Of a stretch of DNA of 35,270 bases, positions 18,752 to 28,568 are shown one piece after another. This DNA comes from a virus: positions 1 through 35,270 of the IMG/VR virus record IMGVR_UViG_3300044632_001311; one strand, given 5' to 3'. Within the stretch, counting starts at the first letter, position 1. Each line of letters opens with the position of its first letter. Under the pieces are notes generated by a model. That model saw only the letters and a list, made by a program, of their open reading frames with translations, did no database searches and had not been told where the DNA came from. The translations under genes and the position numbers were made by a program.

Positions 18752-21508
18752 TCATATAGTGCAGCTATCACATGACTCTGCGTCTTGTGCTGCTGCGTCA
18801 GCAGTGTCTTGTGCGATTAGTTTATCCGCATCCACTTCTCCTTGCAAATCGTTTGAGTTGAAATAGTAGAGAGTTTTTATACCCCACTTGTAGGCCAACA
18901 GCATGTGGCGCAGCATTTCGCTCATGGGCAATTGATGATCGGGATAAAAGTCTGGATTGTAGCTGGTGTTGGCACTTATGGTTTGATCCATCCACCGTTG
19001 TATTACAGCCACTATCTTGAGATAACCTTCTGGGCTCTTTTGATCCCACAACAGCTCATAACGGTTCTTGAGGCGACGATATTCTGGCACCACCTGTTTC
19101 ATCACACCATCCTTGCTTTGTTTGATTGAAATCAAGCTGCGTGGTGGTTCAATGCCGTTGGTGCTGTTGCTGATCAAGCTGCTGGCCTCACTGGGCATGC
19201 AAGCCAACAGTGTTGTGTTGCGAATTCCGTGAATTTTCAAATCTGCTCTCAGCTTGTCCCAGGGCAGTCTCTCCTGGTAGCCCACCAGCTCATCTGTGTC
19301 AGTCTTGCGTGTGTCAATGGGCACAATGCCCAGGCTGTACTTGCTTTCTGCACTGCCTGTGGGAGCACCCTTTTCCATGGCCAAGTCTACACTGGCACGG
19401 ATCATGTAATAACTCCAGGCTTCAGCATACTCGTCCAGGGTAGCCAGGGCGCTGTCGTCACTGTAGCGGAAGCCCATTTTGGCTATCCAGTACGCCAAAT
19501 TAACTATTCCCACCCCCAGTGGGCGAAATTTTTCTGTGTGTGCGCGGGCAGCCTGCAGGGGGTAATCTTGATAATCCAACAGTGCATCCAATGCTCGCAC
19601 AGCCAACTTGCAGGGTTTTTCAAAGTCTTTGGGTTCGCGGATCTTGCCCCAGTTGATGGCTGCCAGGGTGCACAATGCCACTGCTGGATTGGGGTCATCA
19701 ATGCTTTGTAGGGGCAAGGTGGGCAGAGTTATCTCTGCACAGTTGTGAACAACTATATTGTTAGCCACAAATGCAGAAGTTTCAGGTACAGTTATGTCAT
19801 ACACATCTGTGGGCTCTACTTGAATTTTACGGAGTTTGATCATAGTGATCTGCCTTGTGTAATCAGTACATAACACGTCAGTTTCTGTCAAATCTTTGGC
19901 CATCACCCATCCTCTGTTCTGCGTCCAGATTTGATGATCAGGTGTGCAGCGTATTAAGTTGCCCTTCTCATCCTCAATTTCCATCAGCTCTGTTACTGTA
20001 GCTGTTTTGGCAGCAGCACTCACGTTTTCCCAAACAAATTCACCTGTTTCGGTATTGTAGCTTCTCACTTTGACGCCGTTCATACCACCATAAATCCATG
20101 CCTCAACAAAGCTGCTGAGACTCATAGCCTCTTCCTTGTCATCACTGCGCAATAGCTTGAGTTGAGTATCTCCAGTAAGGCACAAATTGGATTGTCTAAT
20201 GGGGGCTAGATGTTCAATATATGAGCCATGGGTATTGCAGTGATCCACATTCATGAGATAAATGCGACCAGTATTTTTTCTTTCATTCATAAATGTGGTA
20301 AAGAGATCTGTGGACTTGATTGTTTTTTTGCGGATATGGGGATCACGTTCATACTTCTCATAAAGCTCTCTAAACTTGTTTTGATCCTCAAAAAAAGCGT
20401 CATACAACCCTGGCACATCACTGGGAGAGAAGAGAGTTAGATTGGCGCCACTCAACAATCTTTCATAAGCCAGCTTGTTGAATTGCACACCATAATCCAT
20501 GTGGCGTGCACGATTGTCTTCTGTTCCCTTGTTGTTCTTGAGTACCACCAGATCTTCAAACTGCATGTGCCAGAAGGGGAAATAGCATGTGGCTGCGCCG
20601 CCACGTACACCACCTTGATTGCAGCTTTTGACACTAGCCTGGAACAGTTTGGTAAATGGCACCACGCCAGTGTGATAGGCATCACCTCCACGGATGGCAC
20701 TGTTGATTGCCCTGATGCGGCCTATGTTGAGGCCAATGCCAGCCTTGCGACTGACATACCGCACCACAGCATGACTTACAGCACTGATGCTGTCCAAGCT
20801 GTCATCACTTTCAATCAGCACACATGAGCTGAACTGTTTTTGTGGTGTTCTCACACCAGCCATAATGGGCGTGGGCAGGCTGATGTCATGAGTGCTGATG
20901 GCATCATAAAATTCTTTGACCCACTTGAGGCGTGTTTGTGTGGGATATGAATTGAACAACGTGGCTGAGATCAGCATGAGCGACATCTGCGGAGTTTCAA
21001 ACAGCTGACCGGTGACTCGGTTCTTGACCAGATACTTGCCTCTCCACTGTTCCATGGCAGCAAATGTGAGATCCATGTCACGATCATGATCCATGTAGGT
21101 GTCCAATATGGCAAATTCTTCAGGTGTATACCAAACCAGCAGTTCCTTAGTGTAAAATCCCACATCAACCACCTTACGCACGTGGTCCAAGAGAGTGGGT
21201 ATGATAAAATCACCATAGGCTTCTTTGCGGATGTGGTGGTTTACCAATCTGGCAGCTACATATTGATAGTTGGGCGACTCTAAACTGATCAAATCAGCCG
21301 CGGCCTTGATCAAGGTCTCCTGAATATCCACTGTTTGGATACCATTGTAAAATTGCAGCTGAGTTCGGATTTCCACTTCACTGGCACTTACACCACTCAG
21401 GCCCTCGGTGGCCCACATAACCTGTCTATGAATTTTGTCGATATCGAGTGGTTCTTTTTCGCCATTTCTTTTCTCTACAAAGATTGGCTCACCAGATCTA
21501 GCAGTCAT
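18752..21508 (-). CDS. nrdA: Ribonucleotide reductase class Ia, alpha subunit, with mini-intein
   Basis: 918 residues from ATG 21508 (AAGGA 7-8 nt upstream; the GTG at 21514 is too close to that site). Without the 147-residue intein the protein is about 771 residues, close to E. coli NrdA. An N-terminal ATP-cone region (VEKRNGEKEPLDIDKIHRQV) is followed by the catalytic barrel: FSSCVLIESDDS (first redox Cys), SNL|CAEI (active-site Asn, thiyl Cys and Glu, with the intein between L and C), TLYYFNS (radical-transfer tyrosines) and the C-terminal CDSC redox pair. The intein must be removed for the catalytic Cys to take its place. NrdA reduces ribonucleotides for phage DNA synthesis with NrdB and glutaredoxin. 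Confidence 0.95.
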   Translation of the reverse strand: MTARSGEPIFVEKRNGEKEPLDIDKIHRQVMWATEGLSGVSASEVEIRTQLQFYNGIQTVDIQETLIKAAADLISLESPNYQYVAARLVNHHIRKEAYGDFIIPTLLDHVRKVVDVGFYTKELLVWYTPEEFAILDTYMDHDRDMDLTFAAMEQWRGKYLVKNRVTGQLFETPQMSLMLISATLFNSYPTQTRLKWVKEFYDAISTHDISLPTPIMAGVRTPQKQFSSCVLIESDDSLDSISAVSHAVVRYVSRKAGIGLNIGRIRAINSAIRGGDAYHTGVVPFTKLFQASVKSCNQGGVRGGAATCYFPFWHMQFEDLVVLKNNKGTEDNRARHMDYGVQFNKLAYERLLSGANLTLFSPSDVPGLYDAFFEDQNKFRELYEKYERDPHIRKKTIKSTDLFTTFMNERKNTGRIYLMNVDHCNTHGSYIEHLAPIRQSNLCLTGDTQLKLLRSDDKEEAMSLSSFVEAWIYGGMNGVKVRSYNTETGEFVWENVSAAAKTATVTELMEIEDEKGNLIRCTPDHQIWTQNRGWVMAKDLTETDVLCTDYTRQITMIKLRKIQVEPTDVYDITVPETSAFVANNIVVHNCAEITLPTLPLQSIDDPNPAVALCTLAAINWGKIREPKDFEKPCKLAVRALDALLDYQDYPLQAARAHTEKFRPLGVGIVNLAYWIAKMGFRYSDDSALATLDEYAEAWSYYMIRASVDLAMEKGAPTGSAESKYSLGIVPIDTRKTDTDELVGYQERLPWDKLRADLKIHGIRNTTLLACMPSEASSLISNSTNGIEPPRSLISIKQSKDGVMKQVVPEYRRLKNRYELLWDQKSPEGYLKIVAVIQRWMDQTISANTSYNPDFYPDHQLPMSEMLRHMLLAYKWGIKTLYYFNSNDLQGEVDADKLIAQDTADAAAQDAESCDSCTI
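19742..20182 (-). mobile_element. Mini-intein in NrdA (147 residues)
   Basis: Begins CLTGDTQLKLL (Cys1, block A), has block B in NLIRCTPDHQIW, block F in VYDITVPETSAFVANN and block G in IVVHN, then +1 Cys, which is also the catalytic thiyl Cys of the reductase. There is no endonuclease domain. It is inserted directly before the active-site Cys, a highly conserved position. Confidence 0.93.
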
Positions 21509-21626
21509 CAGCACGTCCTTTTTCTTGCGTTGGTTTCATCGTATGTTCAGTAATGAGTTTACTGTGGGTGAAGGTATTTAAAAACAGATCAGCCCGATTA
21601 GTTACAAAGATTACCAATTATTTTGG

Positions 21627-22079
21627 TTATTCCGTATGCCATGCTTTGTCCCTATAAACCCATTTGTTAAGAGTAAGACTTGTTTTTAGCTTGTTCTTGT
21701 CTACTATGTCAAGGTAGTTCACGTTGATATACCATTGGTGCCAATCCACTACAATTTTTTGTATGCTGTGGGTCCTATCCAAGATCAAGCTCAAACGCAA
21801 ATTATCAAAATTTTCTGGAGAACTCATCATGAGTGTGTAGGCAATACCCAAACTCAAGCCACTGGGGCAAAAATGATTGTCCCAGAGTAGGTCCCAGGCT
21901 CCTGGCCAATTTTCACACTTGTCCCAGTCCAGGTAATAGTTTTCAAATCCTGCCTGTTTCCAAAATGCCACACATGCGTGGATCTGTTCCTGCGGGTCTT
22001 GCAATTGAGAGATATGCTGCCTCACAAGCTTCCAGTTTTGAAGTCTTGTTTTGCCATCACTGATAAAAGGATTGGTCAT
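21627..22079 (-). CDS. Hypothetical phage protein
   Basis: 150 residues, rich in Trp and aromatic residues. It shows a segment WPGAWDLLWDNHFCPSGLSL followed by GIAYTLMMS, which I associate with an uncharacterised protein of T4-like marine phages; I cannot name it. It follows the tail-spike-like gene by 12 bp in the same direction, so a tail-related or accessory role is possible but unproven. Confidence 0.6.
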   Translation of the reverse strand: MTNPFISDGKTRLQNWKLVRQHISQLQDPQEQIHACVAFWKQAGFENYYLDWDKCENWPGAWDLLWDNHFCPSGLSLGIAYTLMMSSPENFDNLRLSLILDRTHSIQKIVVDWHQWYINVNYLDIVDKNKLKTSLTLNKWVYRDKAWHTE

Positions 22080-22091
22080 AAATTATCCCGG

Positions 22092-23642
22092 TTAGATGAT
22101 CAGCCACTTGGCCAATGTTGCATTGTAGAGTAATGAGGTGCTTTGCCAATTGGTATTGATTACGTAGTCGACTCCCACCCCGCCTGATTCTATGCTGGCT
22201 GTTAATCCTGGATCAACCACGATGTTGTTGTTGGAGGCATCGCCTTCTCCATCCTTGATGGTGAGCAGTCTGCCATTTACAGCAGGACTGGGTAAATTCA
22301 ATGTGATGGCTCCTCCGGCCGTGGCTGGTTGAGCAACAATCACACTGTCAGTCAAACTCACATTGTAGGGAGTGGTAGTGTCCACATTCACCACACTCAC
22401 ATTGGTGATGATGTTATTGTATTGCGCATCAACAATCATGTTACCAGTGCCCTGATCAGCAATGGGAACACTGAACAGACTGAGATCAAAAACATCACCA
22501 ATGCTCGAGCACACATTACTATAGGGGCCCCACAAAATACAATTGTCTGGTGTCTTGTATCCCACATGCACAAATCTACAGGTTGTACTGGTGATTCCAG
22601 GGCCTGCACCACTGGTGTTGCTGAGCCAACTTATACCATAACTTTCTATGTCCCGAAACACACAGTTTACAGCAGTTGCATAACTGGGCCCAGGCTCCAG
22701 GGGAGGATTGTTGGTTCTTATACCCAGATGCAACAGGCTAAATTCACAACCGTCAAATGTCACGTAATTGACATTGTCTTCACAATTGAATGCCCATGGT
22801 ATTTGTGTAAATCTGCAATTTATGAAATCAAAATGGCTGGATTCAATTGCACTACCCAGGGTCTCAATCACCACTGCCTTGGGTGCAGGATTGGGAATAG
22901 CATCGTCAGGCAGCCAATTGCCTAGAAATACACAGTTGCGAAATTGCACATGATTGCTTCTTTGCAACAGCACAAGGTTTTCGTCGCCTGTGGATGAAAC
23001 TGTTAGGTTAGCCATTTGAATATATTGTGGAACAGTGGCCCCATTGTTGCCTATGCTGGCACCTGTTTGCCCCAGGCTGTCCACAACTGTGATCACTGCT
23101 GGCTGACTACCATCAGCTGTCAAGACAACCTTGGTGGTATCAGCATGTTCCCCCACCAAACACACATAGGGATACACCAACAATGCACTGGTGATCACAT
23201 AGGTGCCACTGGGAAACCAAATGGCTTTCTGAGATTGAAATTCACTTTCCTGGGAGGTGAGTGTTTTGGTATAAAGATCTCTTATGGCCCTGTTGATGGC
23301 GTCAGTGTCATCAGTATGTCCATCTCCCTGAGCTCCATATGCTTTGACATTCACCCACAAGTCATCAATCTCTTGTTGCAGTGTGCGAATAACTGGATTG
23401 TTGGGATCAGATCCAGTTTGGCTAGTCACACTGGTATCACTCAAAAACTGATAGGGTATGGAACTCACAACTGCACTTGTGTTGGTGAGTATCTGAGTGT
23501 TGCCTCCCGCAGCAACACTATTGCCTATGTAAAGCTCTCGAGTATCCAAACAAAACCCCAATTCAGCCTCGTAGAGAGCTGGTGGGAGATCGGATTTAAC
23601 TCCTCGTCTGTGCTGTATTCTTGCTACAGTAAGTACTGCCAT
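22092..23642 (-). CDS. Tail spike-like protein with pectate-lyase-type beta-helix
   Basis: 516 residues from ATG 23642 (TAGGA upstream). The N-terminus (IQHRRGVKSDLPPALYEAEL, then LYIGN) matches the short repeat domain at the start of many phage tail proteins. Near residue 95 is VNVKAYGAQGDGHTDDTDAI, the classic entry to a Pectate_lyase_3 right-handed beta-helix, followed by WFPSGTYVITSALLV and helix rungs with asparagine- and hydrophobic-rich repeats (FRNCVFLGN, FINCRFTQI, FDGCEFSLL). The C-terminus has a DGEGDASNNNIVVDPG segment found in phage tail proteins. It likely binds, and may degrade, a surface polysaccharide of the host. Confidence 0.85.
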   Translation of the reverse strand: MAVLTVARIQHRRGVKSDLPPALYEAELGFCLDTRELYIGNSVAAGGNTQILTNTSAVVSSIPYQFLSDTSVTSQTGSDPNNPVIRTLQQEIDDLWVNVKAYGAQGDGHTDDTDAINRAIRDLYTKTLTSQESEFQSQKAIWFPSGTYVITSALLVYPYVCLVGEHADTTKVVLTADGSQPAVITVVDSLGQTGASIGNNGATVPQYIQMANLTVSSTGDENLVLLQRSNHVQFRNCVFLGNWLPDDAIPNPAPKAVVIETLGSAIESSHFDFINCRFTQIPWAFNCEDNVNYVTFDGCEFSLLHLGIRTNNPPLEPGPSYATAVNCVFRDIESYGISWLSNTSGAGPGITSTTCRFVHVGYKTPDNCILWGPYSNVCSSIGDVFDLSLFSVPIADQGTGNMIVDAQYNNIITNVSVVNVDTTTPYNVSLTDSVIVAQPATAGGAITLNLPSPAVNGRLLTIKDGEGDASNNNIVVDPGLTASIESGGVGVDYVINTNWQSTSLLYNATLAKWLII

Positions 23643-23743
23643 CAATCATTCCTAGATTATACAGCCTATTTATTTGATTGTATCTATCAAATGATAAAAT
23701 CTCACACTGGGACATTTTTCTGATCTGAGGGTGAACCGGTAGG

Positions 23744-24412
23744 TCATGAGTAATATTTTTCTAATCGTAGGACCCAATCTTCCAAATTTTTGGTATAGTC
23801 ATCAACATTCCACACAAATTCCTGATATTCAAGGTCTCTGCTGCACATGAACACCACCAATTTTTTGATATCAGTACCAAATGTATAATTATGTGATTCT
23901 GCATAAGCCGTCAATTGCAATCGGTAATCATCCACTCGCTCAAGAGTTTTGGGCCTAATGGTGGTTTTGAAGTCCATGATAGCTGGTTCACCTTTGTGGA
24001 CACCAACTAAATCAGTTGTGCCAGCCCAGAGTGTGTCGTACACAAGTGGAACTTCAATACCCCACACCTCATCCAAATTGCATAGGCCATGCTCTATGAT
24101 TTTGTCAGCCATGTTGCGAGCCATCACTCTGCCCAGATTGTTGCCGCCAGGTCTCTCCATGCCTTTGATGTGATTTTCCAGGTGCGTGTGCATGGTGGTG
24201 CCCAGACTGGTGCTGTCTTTGGTGATTTGATCTGCTGCTGCATCACCTATTCTCTTGCGCCAGGCCAACAGATGTTTCATGTCCTTGGTTTTGCTCAGGA
24301 TTGTGGTGACGCTGGGGAGTTTTGATCCGTCAGGTGTGACATATTTTCTGCCAGTGCTTTCTTCCACACGTTGAACTTGAGTGTAATCAAATTTATCCAA
24401 ACATAATTTCAT
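23744..24412 (-). CDS. PD-(D/E)XK family exonuclease (RecB-like)
   Basis: 222 residues. LPSVTTILSKT (residues 33-43), SLGTTMHTHLENHI (conserved His), the core GTTDLVGVHKGEPAIMDFKT with the catalytic D...D-x-K residues, and LQLTAYAES (motif with Gln and Tyr) are the signature of the phage and Cas4/RecB-like exonuclease group. Likely role: processing DNA ends in phage recombination or replication. The gene ends well and sits 9 bp downstream of purK in the same direction. Confidence 0.85.
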   Translation of the reverse strand: MKLCLDKFDYTQVQRVEESTGRKYVTPDGSKLPSVTTILSKTKDMKHLLAWRKRIGDAAADQITKDSTSLGTTMHTHLENHIKGMERPGGNNLGRVMARNMADKIIEHGLCNLDEVWGIEVPLVYDTLWAGTTDLVGVHKGEPAIMDFKTTIRPKTLERVDDYRLQLTAYAESHNYTFGTDIKKLVVFMCSRDLEYQEFVWNVDDYTKNLEDWVLRLEKYYS

Positions 24413-24421
24413 GACTTTGCC

Positions 24422-25534
24422 TCAGATGCCCAGATTTACAGGGCCAGTTTGTGCGTATAAGGGTTTGTTCAGTGCAAACAATTGATTCACATGTGCCATT
24501 TTTCTGCCACTCACCCCTTGAGTTTTGCCATACCAGTGTGGTTTGACATTTTGCATGCCCAAGGCTTGCTGAAATTGATTGCGTGCTGATTCTCCCAAAA
24601 GGTTTTGCATCACCACATTATGGCTGCGTTCCAAAACTGGCAACACATTGCCCGAAATGGCTCTGGCATGCATGTTGAATTGGCTGTAATTGCAGGCATC
24701 CATGGTCCAGTGCCCACTGTTGTGAGGTCTGGGAGCCAATTCATTCACCAAAATTTCTTGGTTGTTGAGCACAAACATTTCCACTGCCAACAATCCCACC
24801 ACATCCAACGCATGTGCCAACTTCATGGCATAGGTGGTGGCATGACTCACCACCTGTTGTGGAATGCTGCCATCTACTATGGTTTGATAGAGGATATTGT
24901 TCTGGTGATGGTTGACCCCAGGTTCAAAAATTCTCACATCACCCAGTGTATTTCTCACCACTATCACACTGGTTTCATATGCAAAATCCACCAATTGTTC
25001 ACAAACAAGTGTGACTCCCTGAAGTTTATTATATGCTGCTGGGATCTCATGCTCATTTGTGATCACAACCTGACCATGGCCATCATAACCCTGTGTGGCA
25101 GTTTTAAGCACACACCTGTGGTTGCACATTACAGCAAATGCCTGCAAATGCTCTAAACTGGTGATGGTTTGCCAGCTAGCAATGGGAATACCCAACAACT
25201 GACATAGAGATTTTTCCATTTGTCTATCCTGGCAAATTTTCATCACACTTGGTTGCGGATAAACTGTGGCATTCAAGGACAACATGTCCAGGGTTGTGCT
25301 GGGTATGTTTTCAAATTCAAAAGTCACAACATCGCATGATGAGACAAACTTTAGAATCTGTTGTTGGTTATCCCAGGATCCTTGGATATATTCTCCACAC
25401 ACCTGCCTGGCACAGCCCTGTGGATCAGGGCTGTAAACTTTGGTGATCATGCCCATGTCATGGGCTTCCAGGACCAACATGCGGGCCAATTGCCCGCCAC
25501 CCAAAATACCCAGAGTAACTGGTGTAGTTTTCAT
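24422..25534 (-). CDS. purK: PurK, N5-carboxyaminoimidazole ribonucleotide synthase
   Basis: 370 residues, full length (E. coli PurK is 355). ATP-grasp enzyme that carboxylates AIR with bicarbonate and ATP in purine synthesis. Motifs in order: LGILGGGQLARML at the N-terminus, VVTFEFENIP near residue 72, CQDRQMEKSLCQLLGIP near residue 102, KTATQGYDGHGQ (ATP-binding), CEQLVDFAYETSVI, and LVNELAPRPHNSGHWTMDAC (metal and substrate site). AGGA precedes the ATG. No purE partner is in the window, so the product would rely on host PurE. An auxiliary metabolic gene that could raise purine supply during infection. Confidence 0.95.
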   Translation of the reverse strand: MKTTPVTLGILGGGQLARMLVLEAHDMGMITKVYSPDPQGCARQVCGEYIQGSWDNQQQILKFVSSCDVVTFEFENIPSTTLDMLSLNATVYPQPSVMKICQDRQMEKSLCQLLGIPIASWQTITSLEHLQAFAVMCNHRCVLKTATQGYDGHGQVVITNEHEIPAAYNKLQGVTLVCEQLVDFAYETSVIVVRNTLGDVRIFEPGVNHHQNNILYQTIVDGSIPQQVVSHATTYAMKLAHALDVVGLLAVEMFVLNNQEILVNELAPRPHNSGHWTMDACNYSQFNMHARAISGNVLPVLERSHNVVMQNLLGESARNQFQQALGMQNVKPHWYGKTQGVSGRKMAHVNQLFALNKPLYAQTGPVNLGI

Positions 25535-25585
25535 GATAATCTTCCTAGTATATTCTCACATTATACACAGGGTAGGATGCTTATT

Positions 25586-26068
25586 TCAACTTACATGAGC
25601 TGTGATATGTTTGCTGGCATTCAAATGGTTGATGGTGCTGCTGGCGCCCTGTGTGTGCCATTGACTGTCCTCCAATATCCAAGGATTATCCTGTGTTTTG
25701 ACAAAACAATGGTTGACAAACATAGTATCTTGAGTCAACCCCCAGTAGGTTAGAGGCTGGATTTCCACACTGCTTATAGCACTCACGCTAAACCAGCGAG
25801 TGTGCCCCTGATATTGGTAGATTTCAAACATTTGATGATGTGGTTGAAATCCCACATTCATCACATCAGCCAAATTCTCTGCCAGGCTAGCAGCTTGTTC
25901 AGCATGCGCTTTTTCACGGCCATACAACATGGCTTTTTTGAGATCAGGTTTGATTGCCAGAGCAGTTATTTCTTCCACTGTGAGTGTGGGGGATAGATCC
26001 AACCATTTTTGCACATCTGGCTTTTTGCTGGCCTTGAGGATGTAATAAGGGTTTCTGTCACTGCGCAT
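25586..26068 (-). CDS. Hypothetical protein
   Basis: 160 residues. Residues 1-70 are helical and charged (KKPDVQKWLDLSPTLTVEEI, EKAHAEQAASLAENLAD); 75-150 are beta-rich with aromatics (HHQMFEIYQYQGHTRWFSVS). No family recognised. It starts 1 bp after the stop of the large glycine-rich protein gene, so the two are probably translated together; a virion or assembly role would fit. Confidence 0.6.
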   Translation of the reverse strand: MRSDRNPYYILKASKKPDVQKWLDLSPTLTVEEITALAIKPDLKKAMLYGREKAHAEQAASLAENLADVMNVGFQPHHQMFEIYQYQGHTRWFSVSAISSVEIQPLTYWGLTQDTMFVNHCFVKTQDNPWILEDSQWHTQGASSTINHLNASKHITAHVS

Positions 26069-26069
26069 G

Positions 26070-28568
26070 TTACCACTTGATGATCCATTGGAATGTGTTG
26101 CCTGTGAGTGGATTCGCTGACCTTGTAATAGTATAACCCAGATCTGTGAAATATTTGATCACACTATTCATCTGATCTTCATAGGGTCTGATCAACAAAT
26201 TGTTGCTGGCCATGCAATTGGTCCATACTTGGTAATAATCCACACTGGCGTCAATTTTGCTTATGGTAAATGTTCCTGATCCATATCCCAAAACTGCTGT
26301 GGCAGCTGCTTGAGTGCCTCCCAGAGCTGGAGCACTTATGATGGTTGTGGGTGCGCTATCATAGCCACTGCCTGTGTTGGTGATTGCAATGCTGTTGATA
26401 CTGAAGCTTCTGTTTGCAATAGCAATGGGCATTACAGGAGCATCCACTTGGAGAGCACTGGGTGTAAACGTCACCGTGGGGTTGCTGGTATAGTTGCTGC
26501 CTTGTGTGAGCACTCTCACAGCAGCCACCCCAGTGGGTTCCAAAAGACTGCTGGCTTGTGCTCCACTGTAGCTGAAATTAACTGTGGGGGCAACCACATA
26601 ATTGCTGCCTGCATTGGTGACTGTGACTGTGCTTATGGGAGTGAGCATACCAGCAGTGGCAGTAGCTTGTGTGCCACTCACAGGCGGATCTATGGTTACA
26701 TCAGGCAGAGTAGTGTAGCCACTTCCTGCAAGATCCAAACTGATGCCTGTGACAACTCCACTACCATCCACAGTGACACTGGCAACTGCACCAGAGCCTC
26801 CTCCTCCACCAGTAAATGTAACATTGGGTGGATTCAAGGGATCATATCCACTGCCTCCATCCAAAAGGTACATGTTGTTGATGGGACTGGGCACCAAATT
26901 TGCTTGTGCAGTTGCACCTTGCCCCATGGTAAATGTAATAACAGGTATACCAGTGTATCCGCTGCCTGAACTTGTCACTGTGGCAAGAGTCACTGCACCA
27001 GCCAAAACCTCTGTTTGAGCATAGGCTCCTTGCCCATTGCCTCCTGAAATGATAACCACAGGTGGCATGCTGTATCCAGAACCACCATTGCTGACTTCTA
27101 TTGTATTAAGTCCCATGTCTAGATTGAAGCTTGCCCCAGATCCAGTGCCGCCATACACATTGTTGGCGCTCAGTTGAGGAATGGCAGTGTATGCGCCATT
27201 GGCAGTAATATTGAAATTCTGTATAGCACCAGCTGCATCAATTTGTATGACTTGAATAGTGCAATTGCTGAGTCCATTGCCGCCACTCACCAACAATAGA
27301 TCGCCCAGAGTGTAATTGATACCAGCATTGTTGAGTTGAGCACTCACAACTTTCATTGTCACAGTGCCCACGGTGGCTCCTGTGCCTGGGGTGGTGAGTG
27401 TTACTACCGGAGGAATACCCACTGAACTTCCTGGATCAATTAGACTGATGCTGCTGACACCTGTGGGTATCAATTGGGCAACAGCAGTGGCTCCACTACC
27501 ACTTGTAAATGATACACTGGGGGTTTGATAATATCCTGTGCCAGCATTGGTGATCACCAGGCTTGCCACAGTGCCACCAGCAAGAATAGCACTGGCTGTA
27601 GCACCTGCACCGCCTCCTCCAGAGATGGTGACCAGAGGTGGAACAACATAATTCAAGCCACCAGTTGCTATTGCTATACTTTGAATTCCCACAGTGAGAT
27701 TGAGGCTACATCCACTGCCTGTGCCTGTACTAAAAAACAATACACTTGTGAGAGGATTAGGCAACTGAGTTTGTGTGAAAACACCTGGATTGATTATTTG
27801 GGCATTGGTAACCTGTCCACCATTTACTTGCGTGACCAACAATGTGGCTTGCACATTACCAAATGTGCTGTATAATTCATCTCCCACATTGAAACCACTG
27901 CCGCCAAAACTAATAGTTGTACTAACCAATTTGAACAACACTGTGCCTGCTGTGGCACCACTACCTGCGGCATTTATGCTTACACTGGGTGCATCTACAA
28001 ATCCACTACCAGTTGTTTGTAAACTCACACTGTAAATATTGCCATAGGTTTCTAATATTGCTCTGGCTGTTGCTGTTTCTGCAGGTGTGCCGCCCGAAAA
28101 AGTCACACTGGGTGCTGACAGATAGCCATCTCCAGGTTGGTCAAGGGACACATTGGTTACACCAGCATCCAAATCAATGCTGATTGCCCTGCCAGCTTGA
28201 GCATTTTGTTTGCTGGTGGCCAATCGGATGCTGTTGATGTCCACATAAATCACATAGTAATTGGTAAAAGGCATGAGTGGCGGTGGCAACTCATTGGTAC
28301 TGCCCACCATTACTGCATCACCTGTGCTGTAGCCATGAAGAGGTATTGTGAGTATATTTGTAATTTGATCTACAGTAAATGTTCTGCTCACATTTTGACT
28401 GTTGTTGGTCATGGGAGTACCACCATTTACAGTGACCTCATAATCTCCTCTTTGTACAGCCAATAAAACTTGATTTTCAATGTCTGTGATTTCGCCATGC
28501 ACAGCGATACATTTGACTATGTTATTGCGTGCTTCTGTTGCTGATAAAAACCAACTAGCTGTAACCAT
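26070..28568 (-). CDS. Large virion or tail protein with Gly-rich beta repeats
   Basis: 832 residues. Residues 1-135 form a distinct N-terminal domain with IPLHGYSTGDAVMVGS, similar to segments in phage fibre proteins. From about 150 to 745 there are roughly sixteen degenerate repeats of the kind xxGSGYxxxPxVTFSGGxGxGAxAxA (examples GTGYYQTPSVSF, GSGYTGIPVITF, GSGYTTLPDVTI), which would build a long beta-structured shaft. The last 75 residues (DYYQVWTNCMASNNLLIRPY and on) are a separate domain resembling a phage-particle attachment end. Repeats of this type occur in structural proteins of T4-like marine phages. It starts one base into the stop of the upstream gene. Confidence 0.72.
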   Translation of the reverse strand: MVTASWFLSATEARNNIVKCIAVHGEITDIENQVLLAVQRGDYEVTVNGGTPMTNNSQNVSRTFTVDQITNILTIPLHGYSTGDAVMVGSTNELPPPLMPFTNYYVIYVDINSIRLATSKQNAQAGRAISIDLDAGVTNVSLDQPGDGYLSAPSVTFSGGTPAETATARAILETYGNIYSVSLQTTGSGFVDAPSVSINAAGSGATAGTVLFKLVSTTISFGGSGFNVGDELYSTFGNVQATLLVTQVNGGQVTNAQIINPGVFTQTQLPNPLTSVLFFSTGTGSGCSLNLTVGIQSIAIATGGLNYVVPPLVTISGGGGAGATASAILAGGTVASLVITNAGTGYYQTPSVSFTSGSGATAVAQLIPTGVSSISLIDPGSSVGIPPVVTLTTPGTGATVGTVTMKVVSAQLNNAGINYTLGDLLLVSGGNGLSNCTIQVIQIDAAGAIQNFNITANGAYTAIPQLSANNVYGGTGSGASFNLDMGLNTIEVSNGGSGYSMPPVVIISGGNGQGAYAQTEVLAGAVTLATVTSSGSGYTGIPVITFTMGQGATAQANLVPSPINNMYLLDGGSGYDPLNPPNVTFTGGGGGSGAVASVTVDGSGVVTGISLDLAGSGYTTLPDVTIDPPVSGTQATATAGMLTPISTVTVTNAGSNYVVAPTVNFSYSGAQASSLLEPTGVAAVRVLTQGSNYTSNPTVTFTPSALQVDAPVMPIAIANRSFSINSIAITNTGSGYDSAPTTIISAPALGGTQAAATAVLGYGSGTFTISKIDASVDYYQVWTNCMASNNLLIRPYEDQMNSVIKYFTDLGYTITRSANPLTGNTFQWIIKW

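Noticed and set aside
21515-21626. Clear promoter in front of nrdA
   Set aside because: I looked for -35/-10 hexamers and late boxes and found none convincing.
26310-28466. Several long plus-strand frames
   Set aside because: Antisense shadows of the repetitive 832-residue gene; their Ser/Cys/Thr richness mirrors the repeats.
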